Source: Bacilli bacterium (GTDB lineage: Bacteria > Bacillota_I > Bacilli_A > RF39 > UBA660). From it: a DNA stretch of 64,000 bases. Location: positions 1 to 64,000 of the forward strand of contig JAFRCD010000006.1 of the NCBI GenBank assembly GCA_017404555.1, in the 5' to 3' direction. Below, one piece after another: positions 1 through 6,118 of this stretch (position 1 is its first letter; every line of letters starts with the position of its first letter). Under the pieces are notes generated by a model. The model did no database searches, was not told where the DNA came from, and worked only from the letters and a program-made list of their open reading frames with translations. The translations under genes were made by a program, and so were the position numbers.

Positions 1-27
1 AGAATTAGAAGTTATTTAGGTGATATG

Positions 28-756
28 ATGATTGGCGTATTTGATTCAGGAATTGGTGGTAGTACTGTTTTAAAAGAAATAATAAAGGAACTACCTAATC
101 AGAAATATATCTATTATAGTGATTCTTTACATAGTCCTTATGGTAATAAAGATGAAAAAGAATTATTTGAAATAGTCAATGATGTAGTAGTGTTCTTAAT
201 GAATAAAGGATGCAAAGTAATTGTAATTGCTTGTAATACAGCTAGTGCTATTTGTGTAAAAGAATTAAGAGAGAAGTACAAAGATATAGTTTTTATTGCT
301 ATTGAACCAGCTTATAAGATGGTATATGATTATAATTTCTCTGGTAAGACCTTAGTACTAGCTACTAAAGGTACTATTGAAAGTGAGAAATTTTTAAAGT
401 TATATTATAAGTATAATAATAACAATACTATTTTAAAACCTTGTATTGGTTTAGCTGAATTAATTGAAGAGAATGATCAAGAAAAGATAGATAAATATAT
501 TGAAGAAAACCTAAAAGAGTATAAAGGAGTAGAAAATGTAGTTTTAGGATGTACTCATTACCCTCTTATTAAAGATAATTTAAAAAAGGTTTTAGGAAAT
601 GTTAATTTCTTTGATGGTAGTATAGGTGTTAGTAAAGAATTGAAAAGACAGATGATTAAACATAATCTATTAAATGAAGGAGAGTTTTCTATACAATTCT
701 ATGACTCTTCTAATAATATCAATAAAGAGAAACGTTTTCATGAAATAATTTATTGA
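28..756 (+). CDS. murI: Glutamate racemase
   Basis: Interconverts L- and D-glutamate in the cytoplasm, supplying D-Glu for peptidoglycan stem peptides. The 242-residue protein has the family's N-terminal DSGIGG motif (about residues 6-11) and both catalytic cysteines: Cys69 in ACNTASA and Cys175 in GCTHYP. Two ATGs are adjacent. The second (28) is preferred because it lies 5 bases after AGGTG, the spacing most genes here use; the first would be only 2 bases away. The TGA stop lies inside the -35 box of the tRNA-Gly promoter that follows. Length and motifs are typical, so the assignment is firm. Confidence 0.95.
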   Translation: MIGVFDSGIGGSTVLKEIIKELPNQKYIYYSDSLHSPYGNKDEKELFEIVNDVVVFLMNKGCKVIVIACNTASAICVKELREKYKDIVFIAIEPAYKMVYDYNFSGKTLVLATKGTIESEKFLKLYYKYNNNNTILKPCIGLAELIEENDQEKIDKYIEENLKEYKGVENVVLGCTHYPLIKDNLKKVLGNVNFFDGSIGVSKELKRQMIKHNLLNEGEFSIQFYDSSNNINKEKRFHEIIY

Positions 757-780
757 CAATACTAAAATATTTAGTATAAT
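753..780 (+). promoter_or_regulatory. SigA-type promoter of tRNA-Gly
   Basis: Perfect TTGACA (753-758) and TATAAT (775-780) with a 16-base spacer. The -35 box contains the murI stop codon. The spacer holds an inverted repeat ACTAAA-ATA-TTTAGT at 761-775 that abuts the -10 box; a near-identical one precedes addB. Confidence 0.85.
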
Positions 781-828
781 TATTATTGTCTACTTATTTA
801 GATGAGCTTTTTAGTTCATTTAATATGT

Positions 829-902
829 GCGGATGTAGTTTAATGGTAGAACCTTAGCCTTCCAAGCTAACTACGGGAGTTCGATTCTCCTCATCCGCTC
901 CA
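829..902 (+). tRNA. tRNA-Gly (anticodon TCC)
   Basis: Folds as a 74-base tRNA. The acceptor stem is GCGGATG/CATCCGC with discriminator T and encoded CCA at 900-902. The anticodon stem is TTAGC/GCTAA with loop CTTCCAA, anticodon TCC at 861-863. The T arm has the TTCGATT loop. It reads GGA (and by wobble other GGN) glycine codons. It has its own consensus promoter and an intrinsic terminator. Confidence 0.97.
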
Positions 903-910
903 TGTAAACA

Positions 911-943
911 AAAAGAACTTACTATTAGTAGGTTCTTTTTTTG
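911..943 (+). terminator. Intrinsic terminator of tRNA-Gly
   Basis: Stem AAAGAACTTAC / GTAGGTTCTTT around a TATTA loop, followed by a T run. Bases 918-939 recur exactly at 1532-1553 on the other side of the next gene. Confidence 0.85.
918..939 (+). repeat. Direct repeat, copy 1 (22 bases, terminator-derived)
   Basis: Begins CTTACTATTAGTAGG and is the loop and right arm of the tRNA-Gly terminator. The second exact copy is at 1532-1553. The pair brackets the 158-codon membrane-protein gene. Confidence 0.85.
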
Positions 944-973
944 TAGTAGTTAGATTAGAAAATGAAGCTGTAA

Positions 974-1003
974 TTTGCTAATATGTAATATCAATGATAT
1001 AAT
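974..1003 (+). promoter_or_regulatory. Possible promoter for the 1037-1513 gene
   Basis: A perfect TATAAT (998-1003) lies 34 bases before the start codon. The -35 candidate TTTGCT (974-979) is weak with an 18-base spacer. Such a gene would need its own promoter because the tRNA terminator precedes it. Confidence 0.4.
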
Positions 1004-1036
1004 AATAAAACAGTAATACCATAAAGGAGAAAGCTG

Positions 1037-1513
1037 ATGAATACTAATGTAAATAATGACATTAATGATAATCAAATTAATTCAAAGGAAGAAACTGGGG
1101 CAAATTGGATTGACGAAAAAGCTAATTATTATCAAAGGAAAAATTTTAATGTGGATAATGGTATTGAAAAGGAAGCTGAAAACAATGTAGGGGAGATAAG
1201 ACTGGCAATATCGTGCATAAATTTTTTGGCTGCTCCTGCTGCTATTATTGGTATAGAATTCTCATTTCTACCGTTTATAACATTTAGTGCCGCAGCAGGA
1301 AATACTTCAAGTGGGAATGTTTTGATGGGTGTAGTAACAGCATACATTGTATTTACGATAATCTTTTTATTAACATCTTATATTAATTATTATAAGCGGA
1401 GCAAAACAAAAAAAAGGAAGCGAAAATTAATTTGTTTAGGAGTTTTAATATTGATTGTTTTCTTTATATATGCATTCTTTTTTTACAGCGTTCAATTACC
1501 AGGAAAACATTAA
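1037..1513 (+). CDS. Small three-TM membrane protein of unknown function
   Basis: I do not recognise this 158-residue protein. The first 50-55 residues are polar and rich in Asn, Asp and Glu. Three hydrophobic segments follow (about residues 56-90, 95-115 and 130-150), with a very basic stretch (KRSKTKKRKRK) between the last two, so that loop should be cytoplasmic. AAAGGAG lies 7 bases before the ATG. The gene sits alone between two copies of a 22-base terminator-derived repeat, so it looks like an inserted cassette rather than part of the neighbouring units. It is probably real, given the good ribosome site and clear membrane topology. Confidence 0.7.
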   Translation: MNTNVNNDINDNQINSKEETGANWIDEKANYYQRKNFNVDNGIEKEAENNVGEIRLAISCINFLAAPAAIIGIEFSFLPFITFSAAAGNTSSGNVLMGVVTAYIVFTIIFLLTSYINYYKRSKTKKRKRKLICLGVLILIVFFIYAFFFYSVQLPGKH

Positions 1514-1525
1514 ATAATTAATAAA

Positions 1526-1560
1526 GAGGTGCTTACTATTAGTAGGTTCTTTTATTTTTT
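1526..1560 (+). terminator. Degenerate terminator copy after the cassette gene
   Basis: Contains the second exact copy of the 22-base repeat (1532-1553) followed by a T-rich run. The left arm (AAAGAGGTGCTTAC) matches the right arm only with a bulge, so the hairpin is weaker than the one at 911-943. Confidence 0.5.
1532..1553 (+). repeat. Direct repeat, copy 2 (22 bases, terminator-derived)
   Basis: Exact copy of 918-939, 614 bases downstream. See copy 1. Confidence 0.85.
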
Positions 1561-1593
1561 TAAAAATAATGTATAATGTTAATAGGTGATAAT

Positions 1594-2274
1594 ATGAAGA
1601 AGGTATTATTTAGTGATTTTGATAATACTTTATTTGTTGAAGATGAGGAAGTAGTAGATAAAAATATAGAAGCTATTAATCACTTTATCCTTGATAATAT
1701 TTTTGTAATTATTACGGGTAGGACATATAAAAGTGTTAAAAGAGTATTAGATTTATATTCCATAAAATATACTTATTTAATCTGTAAGAATGGTGCTGAG
1801 ATATATGATAAGGATAAATTATTATTAAAAAAGAATTTAAAGAAGGAAGATATTGAGACTATTAAAGAGATTATTGCTAAATATAATGTTGGATATAGTG
1901 TTGATGATTTTGCTGATGAAAGATTTATTGGTGATGATGTCAGTAGTATTTTTATAAGAAGAGATTATAGACTTAATTCTGATTGTATAAAGGAAATAAG
2001 AGAAAGAACGACAACCTATAATTATTTAAGTCCTCATTGGTTTAATATTGTAGCTGAAAATGTTAATAAGGCTTTAGCGGTTGAGGATTTAAAAAGAATA
2101 ATAGGTGAAGAGGTTAAGATATATACGATTGGTGATGCCATTAATGATAAAGAGATGATCAAGAATTATAATGGAGCTAAGATGAAGGTTCATGAGAGTT
2201 ACTTAGATGATCTTGATGTTCCAGCTTATGAATATTTTTATCAATATGTAGAACAAATATTAAAAGAGGATTAA
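1594..2274 (+). CDS. HAD-superfamily (Cof-type) hydrolase
   Basis: Cytoplasmic phosphatase of the HAD superfamily, Cof/IIB type, usually acting on small phosphorylated metabolites; the substrate cannot be read from sequence. Motif I is DFDNT (Asp8 nucleophile, Asp10). Thr41 in ITGR is motif II, KNGAEIYD is typical of the Cof cap region, and GDAINDKEM is motif IV. The start at 1594 is chosen because AGGTG lies 5 bases upstream; an in-frame ATG at 1576 lies before that ribosome site. TATAAT at 1572-1577 may be its -10 box. The protein is 226 residues, slightly short for Cof proteins (about 270). Confidence 0.85.
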   Translation: MKKVLFSDFDNTLFVEDEEVVDKNIEAINHFILDNIFVIITGRTYKSVKRVLDLYSIKYTYLICKNGAEIYDKDKLLLKKNLKKEDIETIKEIIAKYNVGYSVDDFADERFIGDDVSSIFIRRDYRLNSDCIKEIRERTTTYNYLSPHWFNIVAENVNKALAVEDLKRIIGEEVKIYTIGDAINDKEMIKNYNGAKMKVHESYLDDLDVPAYEYFYQYVEQILKED

Positions 2275-2298
2275 TCATATAATTACTAAGGTGATTAT

Positions 2299-2910
2299 AT
2301 GATTTCTTTTGTCACAAATTTAATTATTAATTATGGTTATATTGGTATGTTTTTAGGAATGATTTTAGAAGCAGTTATTATTGTTATTCCAAGTGAGGCT
2401 ATTTTAGCGACTGGCGGTATTTTGGCTTCTCAAGGAATTTTTTCTTTTTGGAAAGCTTTTTTAGTTGGGCTTATAGGTAGCGTTTTCTGTGCTATTATCA
2501 TTTATTGTATTGGTTACTTTGGAGGTTATCACTTTGTATCGAAGTATGGGAAGTATTTTTTTATGAAGGAAGAAGATATTACTAAATCAGATTCTTGGTT
2601 TAATAAATATGGGATGATGGGTGCTTTAATTGGTCGTAATTTTCCAATTATTAGGACTCTTATTTCGTTGCCTATAGGTATTATGCGTCTTTCTTTCTTT
2701 AAGTTTTTACTCTATACCATTATTGGTTCTATTCCTTGGACTTTTGTTTTTGTTTATGCAGGGTATGCTTTAGGAAATGGTTGGGTAGTTGTTGACAAGT
2801 ATGTCTCAAAGCTTAAATTCCCAATTAGGATTCTTTTATTAATCTTAATAATAGTTTTTATAATAAAGAGAATCAGGCAAAAAAGACTGGTAAAAAGTTA
2901 CCTTTTATGA
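2299..2910 (+). CDS. DedA-family membrane protein
   Basis: A 203-residue polytopic inner-membrane protein of the DedA (VTT/SNARE-associated) family. Members act in membrane homeostasis and some as lipid-carrier flippases, including undecaprenyl-phosphate recycling; which role applies here is unknown. Visible family features are the early acidic residues in the first hairpin helix (LEAVIIVIPSEA), the conserved RNFPIIRTLISLPIGIMR segment (about 115-132) and a later G-x-x-x-W (GSIPWTF). AGGTGAT precedes the ATG by 5 bases. Its TGA stop supplies the TGn of an extended -10 promoter for typA. A second VTT protein lies at 51330-51917. Confidence 0.88.
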   Translation: MISFVTNLIINYGYIGMFLGMILEAVIIVIPSEAILATGGILASQGIFSFWKAFLVGLIGSVFCAIIIYCIGYFGGYHFVSKYGKYFFMKEEDITKSDSWFNKYGMMGALIGRNFPIIRTLISLPIGIMRLSFFKFLLYTIIGSIPWTFVFVYAGYALGNGWVVVDKYVSKLKFPIRILLLILIIVFIIKRIRQKRLVKSYLL

Positions 2911-2916
2911 TATAAT
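2908..2916 (+). promoter_or_regulatory. Extended -10 promoter for typA
   Basis: TGA-TATAAT at 2908-2916, a TGn extended -10 whose TGA is the stop codon of the dedA-like gene. No good -35 box is seen. Confidence 0.6.
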
Positions 2917-2945
2917 CATCTGCGGTAAGAAAAGAAGTGGTCAAA

Positions 2946-4757
2946 ATGAACAAAAGAAATATTGCGATAATTGCCCATGTCGATCATGGTAAAACAACTT
3001 TAGTTGATGAAATATTAAAATCATCTGGAATGTTTCGTGATAACGAAGCTCTTAACGAAATGACAATGGATTCTAATCAATTAGAAAAAGAGCGTGGTAT
3101 TACTATTTTAGCTAAAACTACAGCACTTGATTATAAAGGCATTAGAATTAATATTCTTGATACACCTGGTCATGCTGATTTTGGTGGAGAAGTAGAGAGA
3201 ATCATGAATATGGTTGATGGTGTTTTATTAGTAGTTGATGCTTATGAAGGACCAATGCCTCAAACAAGATTTGTTTTAAAGAAGGCTTTTGAAGCTCATG
3301 TTAAACCAATTGTTATTATTAATAAAGTTGATAAACCAGCGGCTAGATGTGCTAAAGTTTTAGACGAAGTATTAGATCTTTTTATTGAGTTGGGCGCTAC
3401 TGAAGAACAGTTAGATTTTAAAGTATTATATGCTTCGGCTGTTAATGGAACCTGCTCTTATGAAGAAGATTTGTCTAAACAAACTCCTGGTTTTACGGAA
3501 GTATTAGATACTATTATTGAAGAAATACCAGAACCAACTGGTGATAGTAAAGCACCATTACAATTTCAACCAGCTCTTTTAGATTATAATGAATTTGTTG
3601 GTCGTATTGGAATTGGTAAAGTTCATAATGGTAAGATCAAAGTAGGACAGATGGTTGATTGTTTAAGACTTGATAATACGACAAAGTCATTCCGTATTCA
3701 AAAATTATTTGGGTATTTGGGATATAAACGAATTGAAATTGAAGAGGCAGAGGCCGGCGATATTGTCGCTATTGCTGGATTATCTGATATCAGTGTAGGG
3801 GAGACTCTATGTGAGGTAGGAGAGAATCATCCTTTACCAAGACTTCATATTGATGAGCCAACACTACAGATGACTTTTGGAGCTAATTCATCACCTTTTG
3901 TTGGTCGTGATGGTAAAATTGTCACAGCTCGAAAGATCGAAGAACGATTAAATAGAGAAACACAACGCGATGTTAGTTTGAAAGTAGAACCTGCTACTAA
4001 TGAATCATTCTTGGTTTCTGGTCGTGGTGAACTACACTTAAGTATTCTAATTGAAAATATGCGTCGTGAAGGTTTTGAATTAGAAGTATCAAAACCAACT
4101 GTCATTATTAAAGAAATCGATGGTGTTAAATGTGAACCTTATGAAGAATTACAAATTGAGGTACCAGAAGAATCAGTAGGTACAGTTATTGAACAATTAG
4201 GTCTTCGAGGCGCAAAGATGGAGAACATGACTAATTTTGAAGGACAAACGAGACTTCTTTATACTATTCCTTCTCGGGGATTAATCGGTTTTTCTACTGA
4301 ATTTATGACTCTTACTAAAGGTTATGGTATTATGAATCATACTTTTAAAGAGTATATGCCTATTGAAAGTGTTGATATTGGTGAACGAAAATTAGGTGTT
4401 TTAGTATCAGTTGAAAATGGTCAATCAACAGCTTATTCTATTGGTAATTTAGAAGATCGGGGAGTTATGTTTATTGAACCAGGAGTAGAAGTATATGAAG
4501 GAATGATTGTTGGTGAGTGTAATCGTGATAATGATTTAGCAGTTAATGTTGTTAAGGGTAAAAACTTAACTAATGTTAGAGCAGCTGGTTCGGATCACAC
4601 TGTAGTCTTAAAAAGACCACGTCCAATTTCTTTGGAATATGCTCTTGATTATATTAATTCTGATGAATTAGTAGAAATTACTCCAAATAATATCAGATTA
4701 AGAAAGAAAATACTTAACACTGAAGAACGTAAAAAATGGGATGCTAAAAATAAATAA
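2946..4757 (+). CDS. typA: Ribosome-associated GTPase TypA/BipA
   Basis: Translational GTPase of the EF-G-like family that acts on the 50S subunit in ribosome assembly and stress adaptation. The 603-residue length is normal. G motifs are in order: AHVDHGKTT (10-18), a switch I region with KERGITI, DTPGHADFGGE, NKVDKP, and a G5-like ASA. The domain III/V and BipA-specific C-terminal regions follow (for example RGLIGFSTEF). The ATG at 2946 is preferred over an in-frame GTG at 2937, because that GTG lies within the ribosome-site-like AAGAAGTGGTC. A strong terminator follows directly. Confidence 0.95.
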   Translation: MNKRNIAIIAHVDHGKTTLVDEILKSSGMFRDNEALNEMTMDSNQLEKERGITILAKTTALDYKGIRINILDTPGHADFGGEVERIMNMVDGVLLVVDAYEGPMPQTRFVLKKAFEAHVKPIVIINKVDKPAARCAKVLDEVLDLFIELGATEEQLDFKVLYASAVNGTCSYEEDLSKQTPGFTEVLDTIIEEIPEPTGDSKAPLQFQPALLDYNEFVGRIGIGKVHNGKIKVGQMVDCLRLDNTTKSFRIQKLFGYLGYKRIEIEEAEAGDIVAIAGLSDISVGETLCEVGENHPLPRLHIDEPTLQMTFGANSSPFVGRDGKIVTARKIEERLNRETQRDVSLKVEPATNESFLVSGRGELHLSILIENMRREGFELEVSKPTVIIKEIDGVKCEPYEELQIEVPEESVGTVIEQLGLRGAKMENMTNFEGQTRLLYTIPSRGLIGFSTEFMTLTKGYGIMNHTFKEYMPIESVDIGERKLGVLVSVENGQSTAYSIGNLEDRGVMFIEPGVEVYEGMIVGECNRDNDLAVNVVKGKNLTNVRAAGSDHTVVLKRPRPISLEYALDYINSDELVEITPNNIRLRKKILNTEERKKWDAKNK

Positions 4758-4783
4758 CAACTTATTGAAAAGTTGTTATTTTT
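4756..4783 (+). terminator. Terminator of typA, with nested promoter
   Basis: Stem AACAACTT (4756-4763) / AAGTTGTT (4770-4777), loop ATTGAA, then ATTTTT. The left arm overlaps the typA stop codon. The loop carries the -35 box of the next gene's promoter. Confidence 0.85.
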
Positions 4784-4793
4784 GTGTTATTAT
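4765..4793 (+). promoter_or_regulatory. Promoter for the 4817 gene, nested in the typA terminator
   Basis: TTGAAA (4765-4770) lies in the terminator loop. TATTAT (4788-4793) follows after a 17-base spacer. The start codon is 24 bases further on. Confidence 0.6.
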
Positions 4794-4816
4794 TTAATTA
4801 ATAATAAGGAGGAGTT

Positions 4817-5122
4817 ATGAAAAGTTTTTATAAGCTATCAAGAAAAGAGTTTAAAGAAGTTAAGAATGAATTTATATCTGATTATGTAGGAATGAAATTA
4901 AACCTAATAACTAATGTTGCTTTTTCTATGGCGGGATTATTCTTGCTTTTCACTTTAGTTCAAGGATTCTTAGTAGCATTAATGGGAGAAACAGTACCAC
5001 AAGAAAACCTTAACCTTGATTTTATTATCATTATTTTATCTTTTATGTGTGGACTTATTACTTATCCATTCTACTTTTATCATTTGAAAAAGTTCTATGA
5101 TGAAAAGAAAAAGAAAAAATAG
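4817..5122 (+). CDS. Small two-TM membrane protein, unknown
   Basis: A 101-residue protein that I do not recognise. About 30 polar residues lead into two hydrophobic segments (about 30-55 and 68-88). The tail is strongly basic (KKFYDEKKKKKK), which suggests both ends are cytoplasmic. AAGGAGGAG lies 5 bases before the ATG, an excellent ribosome site. It stands alone between its own promoter and terminator. Nothing visible assigns a function. Confidence 0.75.
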   Translation: MKSFYKLSRKEFKEVKNEFISDYVGMKLNLITNVAFSMAGLFLLFTLVQGFLVALMGETVPQENLNLDFIIIILSFMCGLITYPFYFYHLKKFYDEKKKKK

Positions 5123-5129
5123 TTTATTA

Positions 5130-5162
5130 AACAATTCTACAAGCTTGTAGAATTGTTTTTTG
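5130..5162 (+). terminator. Terminator after the 4817 gene
   Basis: Perfect 26-base palindrome: ACAATTCTACAAG followed by its reverse complement, then a T run. Strong stem. Its right arm contains the -35 box of the next promoter. Confidence 0.85.
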
Positions 5163-5173
5163 TTTGGTATAAT
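5145..5173 (+). promoter_or_regulatory. Promoter for the 5200 gene, overlapping the terminator
   Basis: TTGTAG (5145-5150) lies in the terminator's right arm, with TATAAT (5168-5173) after a 17-base spacer. Confidence 0.65.
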
Positions 5174-5199
5174 TTTATAGTAAGAAGTGAGTGATTATA

Positions 5200-5796
5200 A
5201 TGTTTCGTAAAAAAACTGATGAAAAGATTAAAACTCAAGTACTTAATTTGGATGAAGTAAGGGAAGCAGAAGCCAATGAAAGAAAAATAAAACATCGTAA
5301 GTTACCAAAAAAGTTTTTGGTTATTGCTCTTATTTTAATTGTGATTGGATTGCTTTATTTACCAGCCAAAGATTTAATAAAGAAATTTGAAGATGAAAAG
5401 CGAAAGATTAATAATGATAAAAAGAGTATTACTTGTACCATTAACGATAAGAATAAAGACAATCATCTAATTGAGAGGACTAGTATTTTTAATTTCAAAG
5501 GTGATGAATTAAAGAGCTATAATATTTTAGTTACTACTACTTCAGCTAAGACTGATGGTGATAGTATGAAGAAGTTTAAAAGCTATTATGATGATTTAAA
5601 CAAGAAATATAAAAAAGCTTCTGAAGAAGAAGGATTTAAAGGGACTGTTGAATATAAAGATAAAAAAATTATTGAAACTATGAATGTTGATTTAGAAAAG
5701 TATGATGGTGATGACAAGATTGTCTTATATAAATTAGATGATAGTATCACTGAAGTAAAAGACAAAGAGAAAGAAGACGGAGCCGTTTGTAAATAA
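5200..5796 (+). CDS. Membrane-anchored extracytoplasmic protein, unknown (YehR/DUF1307-like fold possible)
   Basis: A 198-residue protein with a basic cytoplasmic N-terminus, one TM segment (about 39-57) and a charged extracytoplasmic domain. That domain has one cysteine near its start (ITCTINDK) and one at the second-last residue, so a disulfide joining the two ends is possible. The layout (a CT-strand, then an amphipathic MKKFKSYYDDLNKKYKK helix, then short strands) recalls YehR/DUF1307 lipoproteins, but this is only resemblance. The ATG at 5200 is chosen over an in-frame GTG at 5191 that lies in the ribosome-site region. It has its own promoter and terminator. Confidence 0.75.
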   Translation: MFRKKTDEKIKTQVLNLDEVREAEANERKIKHRKLPKKFLVIALILIVIGLLYLPAKDLIKKFEDEKRKINNDKKSITCTINDKNKDNHLIERTSIFNFKGDELKSYNILVTTTSAKTDGDSMKKFKSYYDDLNKKYKKASEEEGFKGTVEYKDKKIIETMNVDLEKYDGDDKIVLYKLDDSITEVKDKEKEDGAVCK

Positions 5797-5802
5797 AAGA
5801 AA

Positions 5803-5838
5803 AAAGCTGCTATTAAGCAGCTTTATTATCTTTTTTTA
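5803..5838. terminator. Bidirectional terminator between the 5200 gene and rpmB
   Basis: Stem AAAGCTGC (5803-5810) / GCAGCTTT (5817-5824) with loop TATTAA. T-rich runs flank it in both directions. The rpmB stop codon (5813-5815) lies in the loop, so the last rpmB codons form part of the hairpin. Confidence 0.75.
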
Positions 5839-5992
5839 AGGTTCTTTTTTCTTTGGCAGTTATTCTTACTTTAGTGCCATCTTCTAATCTATGAACTTGA
5901 AGATTTAGTTTTCTAGCTCTATTAGATGTGTTTAAGGCATGTGAACGGTCACGTCCTTTTAATGGTTTTCTATTTGTTACTTTTACTGGCAT
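5813..5992 (-). CDS. rpmB: 50S ribosomal protein bL28
   Basis: Reading the minus strand from the ATG at 5992 gives 59 residues starting MPVKVTNRKPLKGRDRSH, with the bL28 core R-SHALN (residues 16-21), a basic NLQVHR segment and a C-terminal RTLKK. This is the expected L28 pattern and size. The zinc-ligand cysteine found near the N-terminus of some L28 proteins is absent, so it is the Cys-less type. AAAGGAGG lies 8 bases upstream. The gene is easily missed because it is so short. It is transcribed toward the 5200 gene, sharing the bidirectional terminator. Confidence 0.92.
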   Translation of the reverse strand: MPVKVTNRKPLKGRDRSHALNTSNRARKLNLQVHRLEDGTKVRITAKEKRTLKKDNKAA

Positions 5993-6028
5993 GACAAAAC
6001 CTCCTTTGTAATTCGTTTTTCTTTTAAA

Positions 6029-6057
6029 ACTTTAACATAAAAGTACTTTTAAGTCAA
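6029..6057 (-). promoter_or_regulatory. Probable rpmB promoter
   Basis: On the minus strand, TTGACT (plus 6052-6057) and TAAAGT (plus 6029-6034) are separated by 17 bases, about 35 bases before the rpmB start. Confidence 0.5.
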
Positions 6058-6118
6058 ATAAAATCTATAAAATTTAGTATTATTATGGTAGAATAAAACT
6101 AGTAAAGGAGGTAGTATT

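Noticed and set aside
1-24. End of an upstream gene (frame 2 reads ELEVI and stops at 17-19)
   Set aside because: Only five codons are visible, not enough to support a coding call, though it is a natural place for a gene to end.
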